Positions 25,992 through 34,396 of a DNA stretch of 64,000 bases are shown here, in pieces (positions within the stretch are counted from its first letter, which is position 1; every line of letters begins with the position of its first letter). The stretch spans positions 1 to 64,000 of the forward strand of contig CAWCEP010000017.1 in assembly GCA_963794615.1 (NCBI GenBank). The letters are read 5' to 3'. This stretch comes from Chersky-840 sp963794615. Its GTDB lineage: Bacteria; Actinomycetota; Acidimicrobiia; Acidimicrobiales; UBA8190. A model generated the notes under the pieces. That model worked only from the letters and a program-made list of their open reading frames with translations, had not been told where the DNA came from and made no database searches. The position numbers and the translations under genes are program-made.

Positions 25992-26686
25992 TGCTCCGCC
26001 GATTCGAGGTGTACGCGCTGCGGCCCGATGCACCGGTCGAGCGGGTGCGCGACCTCGAGGCGGCCTGTCGCCAGTGCGGACGGTTCATCCCCGAGGTGAT
26101 CGACGGCGCGGTGGGCACGAATCTCTCCGACGCGCCCGTCCAGCTCGTGTGGGAGCACGCCTACGAGTCGCCCGAGGCCTATCGGCGCTACATGGTGCAC
26201 CCGTACCACGCCGTGGTCGTGGACCGGTACCTGCTCCCCGACTCCCCCGAGCGGATCGTCATCGACGGGCCCCTCGGAGCGGGGCTCTACGGCTACGCCT
26301 GTGACACCCCGTCGTACCGGATGGGCGCCGGCGTGCGGCGCATCGTGCTCCTGCGCGTCGACGCCGGGGCGGCGGAGACAGCGGTGGCCCAGCTGCGAGC
26401 GACGCTCGAGCAGGCTCGGGAGGAGGTCCCCGACATGGTGGTGTCGGTCATGGCCGCCAACACCATGGGCTCGGCCTGGTTCGACGGCGTGACGCCGGTG
26501 ATGGGCCCGCCCCGATGGACCCACCTGTGGGAACAGGGATTCTCCACCCCGGATGCGCTCGACGCCTACCGCCGCGGTGGCTCGACGGCGGCAACCATCG
26601 AGCGCGCCGGATGGGACCGGTCGATGGTCGGCGTCGTCACGCGCTGGGCCGAGCTCTTCTACGAGGTGTCCGCGGATCCACGCTGA
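25988..26686 (+). CDS. Two-domain Dabb (stress-responsive A/B barrel) protein
   Basis: About 232 residues in two similar halves. The first has RFEVYALRPDAPVERVRDLEAACRQ and VWEHAYESPEAYRRYMVHPYHAVVVDRYL. The second has RRIVLLRVDAGAAETAVAQLRATL and HLWEQGFSTPDALDAYRRG. Each half matches the Dabb layout with a conserved H near the end of helix 2. Dabb proteins include small cyclases and stress proteins such as olivetolic acid cyclase; none is closely indicated here. It is the last gene of the operon starting at 21591. Confidence 0.75.
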   Translation: MMLRRFEVYALRPDAPVERVRDLEAACRQCGRFIPEVIDGAVGTNLSDAPVQLVWEHAYESPEAYRRYMVHPYHAVVVDRYLLPDSPERIVIDGPLGAGLYGYACDTPSYRMGAGVRRIVLLRVDAGAAETAVAQLRATLEQAREEVPDMVVSVMAANTMGSAWFDGVTPVMGPPRWTHLWEQGFSTPDALDAYRRGGSTAATIERAGWDRSMVGVVTRWAELFYEVSADPR

Positions 26687-26761
26687 CCAACGCTGACCCA
26701 CGCCCAGAGTAGGGGCAGGCCCGAAGGCCTCAAGAGACGGGGCCCAGGTACGCTGCTTCCA

Positions 26762-27793
26762 ATGCGTTTCCGCCGACAACGAGCACCGCTGAGCACAGAA
26801 CAGTTGTGGTTGACGTCCTGGTCGGGGCCCATCACCGCTCCGGTGCGACGGCGGAGGCGCCGGCCCGTCGGCGGGTCGAGCTCGCTCCTGCTCGTGATCG
26901 CGGTGGCCTCGATCGCGACCGGTGGCGCCGCCGTGGCCTTGGGGCTGGCCGTGAGCGCCGGGCCCGCCCCGGCCCCGGCTCGGGCCCACCATGTGGCCAC
27001 GAGGGCCCCCCACCACGTGGCCCCCGTCGTGATCCCCGAGGCCCCGGCGCCGATCGTCATTCCCCCCGCCCCCACCACGACCACCCCCGTCGTCGACGTG
27101 GACGCGCCGGTCGGTCCCCCGCCCAGCGCGTGGCGGTATTCGGTGGTGCCCGCCGTGGCGCCGCTCGTGAACAGCGTCCCCTCGAACGTGACCGACCCCT
27201 CGGTGATCGCCACGGCCACGGTGCACACCATCCCGCTGTACACGACGCCCGGGGCGGCCAAGCCGTCGAGCACCCTGGCCAATCCGAACTATCTGGGCGC
27301 GACCGTGACCCTGCTCGTCACCGGGTACCAGCCCGGCTGGGTGCAGGCCTACATCCCGGTCCGACCCAACGAGACCACGCGGTGGATACCGAGCGCGGAT
27401 GTGACCACGTCGTTCGTCACCGACCACATCGTGGTCAGCCTGTCGGCCCGCAAGCTCACCCTGTACCACGACAACGCGCCTGTGTTCACGACCGAGGTGG
27501 CGCCGGGGGCGCCCAGCTCTCCCACACCCACCGGTTCGTTCTTCGTGGCCTACATCGTGAAGCTCACCGATCCCAACAACGTCTACGGTCCCTATGCCAT
27601 GGGCACGTCCGCCTTCTCGAACACCTACTACAGCTTCGACGGCGGGCCGGGACAGGTCGGGATCCACGGGACGAACCAGCCCTGGGTCATCGGTTCCTAT
27701 GCCAGCCACGGTTGTGTCCGGCTTCCCAACAGCGCCATCACGACGTTGGCCCAGCAGGTCGTCCCGGGCACCCCTGTCGAGATCGAGCACTGA
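26762..27793 (+). CDS. L,D-transpeptidase (YkuD domain), membrane-anchored
   Basis: A 343-residue protein. A basic N-terminus (RRRRRRP) precedes a membrane segment SSLLLVIAVASIATGGAAVALGL at about 38-62. A Pro/Ala-rich linker of about 60 residues follows, then an SH3-like stretch and the catalytic domain. The YkuD motif is HGTN then SHGCVR, with C318 as nucleophile and a His three residues or fewer before it. It forms 3-3 or protein-attaching crosslinks in peptidoglycan, outside the membrane. It lies 75 bases after the preceding operon and probably has its own promoter. Confidence 0.92.
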   Translation: MRFRRQRAPLSTEQLWLTSWSGPITAPVRRRRRRPVGGSSSLLLVIAVASIATGGAAVALGLAVSAGPAPAPARAHHVATRAPHHVAPVVIPEAPAPIVIPPAPTTTTPVVDVDAPVGPPPSAWRYSVVPAVAPLVNSVPSNVTDPSVIATATVHTIPLYTTPGAAKPSSTLANPNYLGATVTLLVTGYQPGWVQAYIPVRPNETTRWIPSADVTTSFVTDHIVVSLSARKLTLYHDNAPVFTTEVAPGAPSSPTPTGSFFVAYIVKLTDPNNVYGPYAMGTSAFSNTYYSFDGGPGQVGIHGTNQPWVIGSYASHGCVRLPNSAITTLAQQVVPGTPVEIEH

Positions 27794-27804
27794 GGGCGCC
27801 GGCC

Positions 27805-28299
27805 GTGAAGGGGTACGTGCTCACCGTCGAACGGATCGTCCCCGCCCCGCCCGACGTCATCTTCGCCGTCCTCGCCGACGCCGGTCGCCACCACCTCATC
27901 GACGGCTCGGGGATGCTCCAGGGCGCGACCGAGGCCGCCCCGCAGCGCCTCGCCCTGGGGACGACCTTCGGCATGGGGATGAAGATGCTGGTCTCGTACT
28001 CGACGGTGAACAAGGTGGTCGAGTTCGAGAACGACCGGCTGATCGCGTGGAAGACGGGGCCGGCGGGCTTCATGGGCAGGTTGGTGGCGGGCAGGGTCTG
28101 GCGCTACGAGTTGACCCCCGTCGACGGAGGGACCCTGGTGCGGGAGAGCTGGGACATCACCGCCGACCACCAGCGTGTCCTGCTCAAGCTGGGGGACATC
28201 TACTCGGGCAAGACACGGCGCGACATGGAGCGAACCCTCGAGCGCCTGAGCACCCTGGTGGCCGGAACGGGCGTGTCGGACACCCCGGACCGCCCCTGA
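27805..28299 (+). CDS. SRPBCC (START/polyketide cyclase-like) family protein
   Basis: A 164-residue protein starting at GTG 27805, 11 bases after the L,D-transpeptidase stop. The pattern VERIVPAPPDVIFAVLADAGRHHLIDGSG, then FENDRLIAWKTG, then RYELTPVDGGTLVRESWDI, is the standard SRPBCC helix-grip fold. Such proteins bind lipids, sterols or polyketides in a deep cavity. No catalytic residues can be named. The close spacing suggests cotranscription with the transpeptidase. Confidence 0.85.
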   Translation: MKGYVLTVERIVPAPPDVIFAVLADAGRHHLIDGSGMLQGATEAAPQRLALGTTFGMGMKMLVSYSTVNKVVEFENDRLIAWKTGPAGFMGRLVAGRVWRYELTPVDGGTLVRESWDITADHQRVLLKLGDIYSGKTRRDMERTLERLSTLVAGTGVSDTPDRP

Positions 28300-28396
28300 T
28301 CCCGGGGCCGGCGCCGCCCGGAGCGGCCCTCCGATCTCCACGCTACGGTTGGCCCGTCGCAGGCCCCGAGCACCCGGGCACCGAGGAGGACAGTTC

Positions 28397-28795
28397 ATGC
28401 CGGACATCGTCGCTGGCGTCATCGGGATCGCACTCGTCTTTATTTGGATCTACTGCCTTTATGACGTCGCCACCACCCACGACGGGTTGGTCCGGCACCT
28501 CCCGAAGCTCGCGTGGTTCGTCATCGTCCTGCTCATACCCGACATCGGGTCCATCTTGTGGCTGGCCTTCGGCCGGCCCCGCGTCCAAGGGGAGCGGATC
28601 TCGCCCATCGACGGGCGCCGGACTCGGGGCGCGACCACCGAGCTCTCGGAGGTCGGCTTGCCATCGCTGGACCATCTGCACCCCGTGGTCCGAGAGCGCG
28701 AGGAGCTGGCGAGGTTGCGCATGATGCAGGCGCAGCTCCAACGGCGCGAGAACGAGTTGCGCCAGCGCGGACTGGGCGAGAGCGCCGGATCGTAG
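28397..28795 (+). CDS. PLDc_N-domain small membrane protein
   Basis: A 132-residue protein. Helix 1 is IVAGVIGIALVFIWIYCLYDV and helix 2 is AWFVIVLLIPDIGSILWLAFGRP. The second matches the phospholipase-D-nuclease N-terminal (PLDc_N) signature of a short helical hairpin ending in LxFGRP. A charged C-terminal helix REREELARLRMMQAQLQRREN is a likely coiled coil facing the cytosol. The ATG at 28397 has a strong GAGGAGG site. No enzymatic part is present; such proteins may be membrane scaffolds. Confidence 0.82.
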   Translation: MPDIVAGVIGIALVFIWIYCLYDVATTHDGLVRHLPKLAWFVIVLLIPDIGSILWLAFGRPRVQGERISPIDGRRTRGATTELSEVGLPSLDHLHPVVREREELARLRMMQAQLQRRENELRQRGLGESAGS

Positions 28796-28824
28796 GCCGG
28801 TCCCCGGGCCGACCGTCGAGGTCG

Positions 28825-29619
28825 ATGCCCACCGTCGTCGTCAACGGGATCGAGCTGTACTACGAGCGCGCCGGTCATGGCGTGCCGGTGTTGTTCCTCA
28901 ACGGCTCGGGGTCGACCCTCGCCACCATCGCTCCGCTCATCGACGTGATGGCCCGACACCTCGACGTGCTGGCCCACGACCAACGTGGCCTGGGCCGCAG
29001 TGCGGTGCCGCCGGGGCCCTACACCATGGCGCAGTACGCAGCGGACGCACTCGGGCTCCTCGACGTCGTGGGATGGAGCACGTGTCGTGTCGTCGGGGTG
29101 AGCTTCGGAGGCATGGTGGCCCAGGAACTGGCCGTGACGGCGCCGGATCGGGTCGAGCGCCTGGCGCTCCTGTGCACGTCGCCGGGTGGGGAGGGAGGAT
29201 CGTCGTATCCGCTGCACGAGCTGGCCGGGCTGCGAGCGGCGCAACGGGCGGAGATCTCCACCACCCTCCTCGATTCCCGTTTCTCGCCACCCTGGCTGGC
29301 GAGCCATCCCGGAGACCGCGCCTTCGTGGACGCCATGGCCCAGCGTCGGTCGGATGCCGACTCCGACGAGGTTCGGCGGGGGGAGGCCGAACAGCTCGAG
29401 GCCCGGCGGCATCACGACGTCTGGGACCGGCTCGGTCGAGTCACATGTCCGACCTTCGTCGCCGCGGGCCGCTTCGACGGGATCGCCCCGATGGCCAACA
29501 GCGAGGCCATGGCGAGCAGGATCCCCGGCGCCGCCCTCTACGTCTACGAAGGCGGCCACGCCTTCTTCGTCCAGGACCGACGAGCCCTGCCCGAGATCAT
29601 CGGCTTCCTGGAGTCATGA
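28825..29619 (+). CDS. Alpha/beta hydrolase
   Basis: A 264-residue hydrolase. VLFLNGSGSTLATIAP carries the oxyanion region in place of the usual HG. The nucleophile elbow is VGVSFGGM, the acid lies near AAGRFDGIAP, and the base is in YEGGHAFFVQD. It resembles 3-oxoadipate enol-lactonase or non-haem peroxidase-like hydrolases. The ATG at 28825 follows the membrane protein by 29 bases. Its 3' end overlaps the convergent dehalogenase-like gene by 76 bases. Confidence 0.87.
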   Translation: MPTVVVNGIELYYERAGHGVPVLFLNGSGSTLATIAPLIDVMARHLDVLAHDQRGLGRSAVPPGPYTMAQYAADALGLLDVVGWSTCRVVGVSFGGMVAQELAVTAPDRVERLALLCTSPGGEGGSSYPLHELAGLRAAQRAEISTTLLDSRFSPPWLASHPGDRAFVDAMAQRRSDADSDEVRRGEAEQLEARRHHDVWDRLGRVTCPTFVAAGRFDGIAPMANSEAMASRIPGAALYVYEGGHAFFVQDRRALPEIIGFLES

Positions 29620-30623
29620 CATCGCCGGTCGTCGTCGTCGACGAAGTCGGCCACGATGTGCCCGAGCTCCTCGCCCTTCTCCTCCGGCACGAAGTGTCCG
29701 GCGCCGACGATGGTCGGATGGGAACGCCCCGCCGCGCCCGGCACCCGCTCCTGGAACACCCGCTCCCAACCCCTCGTGGCCGGGTCCCCGTCGGAGTAGG
29801 CGGTGAGGAAGGGGCGCTCGAAGTGCGTGAGCGCCTGCATGGTGGCGCGCCCGAGCCTCGCGCCGGGGTCATTGGGGGTCAGCGGGATGAGCCCCGTCAT
29901 CTGTCGCAGTCCGGCGGTGAACGACGGGTCGGGGAACGGGGCGTCGTAGGCGGCGAGGACGTCGTCCTCGAGCGGGCCCGTCGAGGAGTACAGGAACGTG
30001 CTCGCCACCAGCTCGGGTGCCCGCATGCAGTACTGGACGTAGTCGAGGAGAGACGCCTCGAGGACCACCCGGCCGTCGCCGTCGGCGTGGTTGGCCCAGG
30101 TCAGCTTGCCGGCGAGCTCGGGCTCCGAGGTATGGAGCACGGTGTTCGACGCCACCACCCGGGCGAACCGGTCGGGGACGGCGCCGAGTGTGCTCAACCC
30201 GATGGGACCGCCCCAGTCCTGGACGACCAGGGTGATCTCACGCAGGTCGAGCTCCTCGACGAAGCTCGTCATCCATTCGACGTGGCGTCGAAAGGTGTAA
30301 GTGGTGCGGTCCGTCGGCTTGTCGGACCGGCCGAAGCCCACGTTGTCGGGGGCGACGGCCCGCAGCCCTCGCCGGGTCAAGGCCGGGACCACCTTGCGGT
30401 ACAGGTACGACCACGTGGGCTGGCCATGGAGGAGGAGGACCACAGGGGCATCTCGGGCGCCGACGTCGACGTAGTGCATGCGCAACGGGTCGACGCCCGT
30501 GGCCCGGACCGAGACATAGTTCGGCTCGAACGGGAAGGCATGGAGACCGGCGAAGCGCTCGTCGGGGGTGCGGACGACCTCGGTGCCGACGCGCTCGGAT
30601 TCGCGCCGGTCGGAGCGCGTCAC
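29544..30623 (-). CDS. Haloalkane dehalogenase-like alpha/beta hydrolase
   Basis: A 359-residue protein. The oxyanion stretch is LLLHGQPTWSYLYRKVVPAL, and the nucleophile is aspartate D136 in VVQDWGGP with the halide-binding W137 next to it. D280 in SDGDPATR and H310 in GAGHFVPEE complete the triad. HGQPTW and QDWGG together are diagnostic of the haloalkane dehalogenase group, although Asp-nucleophile relatives include epoxide hydrolases. The last 25 residues (after FVDDDDR) are unlike the family and run into the neighbouring gene, so a shift at the GTC repeat near 29630 may hide the true stop. Confidence 0.85.
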   Translation of the reverse strand: MTRSDRRESERVGTEVVRTPDERFAGLHAFPFEPNYVSVRATGVDPLRMHYVDVGARDAPVVLLLHGQPTWSYLYRKVVPALTRRGLRAVAPDNVGFGRSDKPTDRTTYTFRRHVEWMTSFVEELDLREITLVVQDWGGPIGLSTLGAVPDRFARVVASNTVLHTSEPELAGKLTWANHADGDGRVVLEASLLDYVQYCMRAPELVASTFLYSSTGPLEDDVLAAYDAPFPDPSFTAGLRQMTGLIPLTPNDPGARLGRATMQALTHFERPFLTAYSDGDPATRGWERVFQERVPGAAGRSHPTIVGAGHFVPEEKGEELGHIVADFVDDDDRRCHDSRKPMISGRARRSWTKKAWPPS

Positions 30624-30644
30624 CTGGTGGCGGCGATCAACGGC

Positions 30645-31109
30645 CTAGGCCGACCCGGCATCGGAGTGCGCCTTCTTCGCCGCCATCCAGTCCTTGATGG
30701 CGGGCGCGAAGTTGGCGGGGTTGTACACGTCCTCTTCCGAGGAGAATTGCATGTCCCCCGCGTACTTGAGGATCGTGATGTTGGCGGACTGGTACACCTC
30801 GCCGTCTCCGGGATCGTTGAACCGGTTCTCGATCTGGCAGATCCACCAGCCCCGGTCCTCGTCGCAGACGCACCAGTCGTGGGGGAACATCGTCATCTCG
30901 TTGTTCGGCCACTCCGCCATCGTCGTCGAGATCCACTCGAGGATCTGGTCCCGCCCCACGAAACGCCCGAAGAGATGTTCGATGTACTCGGCGTCGTCGG
31001 TGAACAGTTCGGCCCATGGTCGCCAGTCACCGGTCCGACCGGATTCGTTGGCCACAGCCAGATAGTTGTCGTGCGCCCGTTGCAGTTCGGCGCGGGTCCA
31101 CGTGCCCAC
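30645..31109 (-). CDS. SnoaL-like / NTF2-fold protein
   Basis: A 154-residue protein starting at GTG 31109 after an AGGGGG site. It has an NTF2 cone-fold pattern: YLAVANESGRTGDWRPWAELFTDDAEYIEH, then GRDQILEWISTTM, then WWICQIENRF. Acidic and His residues in the cavity region are compatible with a hydratase, isomerase or ligand-binding role. It lies between the dehalogenase-like gene and the DinB/MPI gene, all on the minus strand. The function is not determined. Confidence 0.8.
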   Translation of the reverse strand: MGTWTRAELQRAHDNYLAVANESGRTGDWRPWAELFTDDAEYIEHLFGRFVGRDQILEWISTTMAEWPNNEMTMFPHDWCVCDEDRGWWICQIENRFNDPGDGEVYQSANITILKYAGDMQFSSEEDVYNPANFAPAIKDWMAAKKAHSDAGSA

Positions 31110-31129
31110 GGATACCCCCTGTTCGGTGG

Positions 31130-32075
31130 TCAGTCGAGCGCGAGGCTGGTCGCACCGGTGAAGCAGTCCCGGGCGAGAGCGTCGTCACCGGTGACGACGG
31201 TAGCAATCGTGGCGGGGTCCATGCGGTTGGCGACCAGACGGCAGAAGTCGGTCGCGTCGACCACGATGCGCACGTCGACGGGGCCGTCGGGTCCGAACCC
31301 GTCGGAGGTGTCGCCCAACGCCGTCTGCCACGTCCCGCCACCGGGGCCGGTCAGCACGATGCGGGCTCGCCGTCCCTCGCCGGGGCGACCGGCCCGTCGC
31401 ATGCCGGCCGGCAGCATCGCCACGGCCAGGTCGGTCATGAGCCGCAGGCTGGCGGGATCGGGGGCCTGGAGGGGGCGCGCCACGGCTCGACGGATGTCTT
31501 CCTCGTGCGTCCAGAGCTCGAAGGTCCGAACCACCAGCAGTGGGCCGAGGGGCATGTGCAGCCCGTGGAGGGTGACCACGTCGCCGAGTCCCGCCGCCGA
31601 GGCCTCCACGGCGTCGAGCATCTGCAGGGTCTCGGTGGTGGCATCCCGCCAATCGGCGTGGGTCATCTCCGGGGACCGACCGAGCTGGGCGGCTGCGACC
31701 GGGTCGGTCGATGCCACATGATCAGGATTCCCGTGTGTCCCGTCGGGGTTGCGCAGGCCCGCCTGGAAGTCGTATTCGACCCCGGTCAGGTGCCCGACCA
31801 CTTGCTGGACGTCCAACCGGCGCAGCGCGGGCCGGCGCCATTCTTCGGGCGAAAGCGATGTGAGCAGACGGTCGAGCGACGCCACGGCGCGGCCAATGGC
31901 CTCGACAGGAGAGATGGCGGGGGGCTCGTCGACGGGCCGGCCTGCGGATCTGGTGGCCAGGGCGGCCTCGAACACCGATTGGCCCAGGATGGCCGGCGCG
32001 GTCTCGGCATCGCCCTCGGCCAAGCGCGAAGCGGAGCTCTTCGAGCGGGTTGTCGTGGCGATGCACCTCGGTCAT
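31130..32075 (-). CDS. Maleylpyruvate isomerase/DinB-type (mycothiol-related) protein, one frameshift
   Basis: Composite of about 315 residues. The ATG at 32075 overlaps the sigma factor stop (ATGA) and begins TEVHRHDNPLEELRFAL. One extra base near 32024 shifts the frame and the protein continues AEGDAETAPAILGQSVFEAAL. The MDMPI_N four-helix DinB domain follows (PALRRLDVQQVVGHLTGVEYDF), and the HEEDIRRA segment with VVRTFELWTHEED supplies likely metal-binding His/Glu. The C-terminal third resembles the MDMPI_C/SCP-2-like domain. Mycothiol-dependent enzymes have this architecture. Tight coupling to an ECF sigma factor suggests it could instead act as its regulator. Confidence 0.78.
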
Positions 32076-32734
32076 ACGAGCTCCAGGAGGTTCGGGTCGA
32101 GCCAGGTCTGGAGTTTGGTCTGGGCCAGGCGCAGGCGCGACTTGGCCGTCCCTTCGGGGATGCCGAGTGCGATCGCAACCTCGCGATGCGTGAGTCCTCG
32201 GAAGTAGGCGAGCTCGACGGCCTCGCGTTGTTGGAGGGGAAGCTTGTTGATGGCGTCGCGGACCATGCCGGCAAGCTCGGAGCATTCGGCGGCATCACCA
32301 GGTGTCGTGGCGGGTCCGGGATGAAGACGGTGGTGCCGGTGCTCGCGTTCGGTTCTCCGACCGTCGCGCCGCAGGGCATCGATGGCGCGCCGCCGGGCGT
32401 GGACACCCAGATAGGCGCGCAAGGAGCCCCGGTCGGGGTCGAAGCGGTCGGGTTGTTGCCACAAGGTGACGAATACCTCCTGGGTCACGTCTTCGGCCGT
32501 TGACGAGTCCCCCGTCAGGCGGCGGGCCAGGCCGAAGACGAGCGGGCTGTGACGCTGCCACACTTCTTCGAGCGCTTCCTCGTCGCCCGCCGCCAGCCGG
32601 GCCACGAGTACGGCATCCCCCGAGTCCACGGCGCGCACGATATCTTTTCGCCGGTCCGGATGCCGGTGAAGGGCAGGGGAGCCGGGTACCGGCGGACCCG
32701 GGCGTTCCCGGGTGAGCAGCATCACCTCGGTCAC
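32072..32734 (-). CDS. ECF sigma factor
   Basis: About 220 residues. Region 2 is EALEEVWQRHSPLVFGLARRLTGDSSTAEDVTQEVFVTLWQQ, including the DVTQEVF core-binding helix. Region 4 is INKLPLQQREAVELAYFRGLTHREVAIALGIPEGTAKSRLR, a helix-turn-helix for -35 recognition. The linker is rich in His and Arg. The exact start is uncertain: GTG 32734 gives a 35-residue leader and a GTG about 30 codons later is possible. It is coupled to the DinB/MPI gene. No zf-HC2 anti-sigma gene adjoins it. Confidence 0.88.
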   Translation of the reverse strand: MTEVMLLTRERPGPPVPGSPALHRHPDRRKDIVRAVDSGDAVLVARLAAGDEEALEEVWQRHSPLVFGLARRLTGDSSTAEDVTQEVFVTLWQQPDRFDPDRGSLRAYLGVHARRRAIDALRRDGRRTEREHRHHRLHPGPATTPGDAAECSELAGMVRDAINKLPLQQREAVELAYFRGLTHREVAIALGIPEGTAKSRLRLAQTKLQTWLDPNLLELV

Positions 32735-33331
32735 GGCGACGACGTCGGATCGGCGCCAAGACGTCGAGCTCGGGGCAACGCATTCTCCTCTCGGCGATCC
32801 CGGTGCGTTCCCCCTGTATTCGTCGCTTCCGGCGCGGCCGGATCACCACCGAGGCGAGTCATCTGGAAATCGGCTGGGCCGGACAGAAGGTGGGCGTCCG
32901 CGTCGACCCCCGTGCTCGGAAGGGGGGGCCCGTCCCCCCGGCCGCGACCCATGGCAGCGGACGAGCGGTCCGAATCCATATTGGCGCGTGTCAGTGATGA
33001 CTGCCAGGGCGGCATTCCGTGTTGTCGCGGTCCGTCCCAGGCGTCGGTTGTGGTCGGTGGTCGCTCGTTGACCACGCCAACCTTGTCAAATTTCGGGATA
33101 TCGGTCCGGGAGACGCTTCGTTAGAGTACAGCCGAGCTGGAGAGGGGGCCGGAGCCGTCATGTGGCGCGAGCAGGGCGCGCCCGGTTCGTAGCGAGCCAC
33201 TCTCGAGAGCGCGGGGAACGCGGGGAACAAGGTCCCATGTCACGGCACCGAGGCGACGGGCCGCTCGAAGACTGCGGCCAAGAAGGACACACGGAGGCAC
33301 GTGCTCGCGTGCAGCCCGTGCACGGGTCGGC
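32735..33331. other. Intergenic region between sigma factor and ABC permease
   Basis: These 597 bases lie between two divergent genes. Open frames on the minus strand here have no recognisable motifs and a shadow-like composition. An AT-richer patch around 33075-33125 (TTGTCAAATTTCGGG) is the best candidate for a promoter serving the permease. The GGAGG at 33291-33295 faces a GTG at 33301 that is out of frame with the permease, so an indel or an alternative start there is possible. Confidence 0.35.
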
Positions 33332-34378
33332 ATGCTAGCGATCACGCTGCACGATCTGCGCTTTCGCGCCCGTCAGTTCCTGATCGCCGTCGTGGGCGCG
33401 GGGTTGATCTTCGCCATGACGCTGCTTCTCTCCGGCCTCGCCGCCGGATTCGGGGTCGAGATCGATCAGACCGTGACCGGGATGGGTACGCAAGGGTGGG
33501 TGGTGGCCCAGGGATCGTCAGGGAGGATCTCCTCGTTGGCGCCGATGCCGGCGACGGCCGAGTTGGCGGTGAGGAGCTCGCCGGGCGTGCGGCGGGCAGA
33601 TCCCGTGATCGTGGTACCTCAGGCCGCCTCGGTCGACCACGGCCTCCGCAGCATCGTGCTCGTGGGCTACAAGCCCGGCGGGCTCGGACTTCCCCCGCTC
33701 GCGTCGGGAAGACCGGTGAGGGCCAACGGTGAAGCGGTCGTCGACCGCAGACTGGGACTCAACATCGGTCAACAGTTCGCCGTCTCGGGCCACGCCTTGC
33801 GGGTGGTGGGGACCGTCACCGGGAGGACGTTGCTCGGCGGGATCGCCGATGCCTACGTGTCGCTCGGAGAAGCACAGGCCATCGTCTTCGAGAACCGACC
33901 GTTGGTCAGCGCCATCCTCACCACCGGAGAGCCGCGTGCGTTGCCGGCGGGGCTCAAGGCGCTCTCCAATGCCCAGGTGGAGAGTCAAAGCCTCGCCCAG
34001 ATGTCCTCGGCGGTGTCTTCGATCGACAATTCCCGGTCCTTCTCATGGGTCATCGCCGCGGTCATCGTGGCGGCGCTCGTCTACGTGACCGCTCTCGAAC
34101 GGACGCGGGACTTCGCGGTGATGAAGGCGCTGGGGGCATCGTCGAGGTCCCTCTTCCTCGGCCTGGCGATGCAGGCTGTCCTGGTGGCCCTGATCGCGGC
34201 CGCCCTCGGCGGCGTCATGGCCAACTTCATGACGGGAATCTTCGACCAACCCGTGGACATCCCCTCGAGCGCGTTCGTCGTTCTCCCGCTGTCGGCATTG
34301 GTGGTCGGACTGCTCTCCAGCCTGGTGGCGTTGCGCCGCGCCGTCTCGGTCGACCCGGCCACGGCGTTCGCAGGCTGA
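33332..34378 (+). CDS. ABC transporter permease, FtsX/MacB-type
   Basis: A 348-residue permease. The first membrane helix is FLIAVVGAGLIFAMTLLLSG at about 14-35. An extracytoplasmic MacB-like periplasmic core domain of about 200 residues follows, with VVVPQAASVDHGLRSIVLVGY. Three C-terminal helices are WVIAAVIVAALVYVTAL, AVLVALIAAALGGVMA and FVVLPLSALVVGLLSS, and the coupling motif is DFAVMKALGAS. This is a half-transporter that should dimerise. The ATPase gene follows after 18 bases. Such systems export lipoproteins, peptides or lipids, or transmit mechanical signals. Confidence 0.88.
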   Translation: MLAITLHDLRFRARQFLIAVVGAGLIFAMTLLLSGLAAGFGVEIDQTVTGMGTQGWVVAQGSSGRISSLAPMPATAELAVRSSPGVRRADPVIVVPQAASVDHGLRSIVLVGYKPGGLGLPPLASGRPVRANGEAVVDRRLGLNIGQQFAVSGHALRVVGTVTGRTLLGGIADAYVSLGEAQAIVFENRPLVSAILTTGEPRALPAGLKALSNAQVESQSLAQMSSAVSSIDNSRSFSWVIAAVIVAALVYVTALERTRDFAVMKALGASSRSLFLGLAMQAVLVALIAAALGGVMANFMTGIFDQPVDIPSSAFVVLPLSALVVGLLSSLVALRRAVSVDPATAFAG

Positions 34379-34396
34379 TCGCCCGAGACTGGGGGA

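Noticed and set aside
29073..31721. An 882-codon open frame on the plus strand
   Set aside because: Antisense to the dehalogenase-like, SnoaL and DinB genes. No motifs, and repeated Val/Gly/Arg composition typical of an antisense frame.
32731..33075. A 114-codon minus-strand frame upstream of the sigma factor
   Set aside because: No ribosome site, Pro/Arg-rich low complexity and no recognisable motif. Treated as intergenic.
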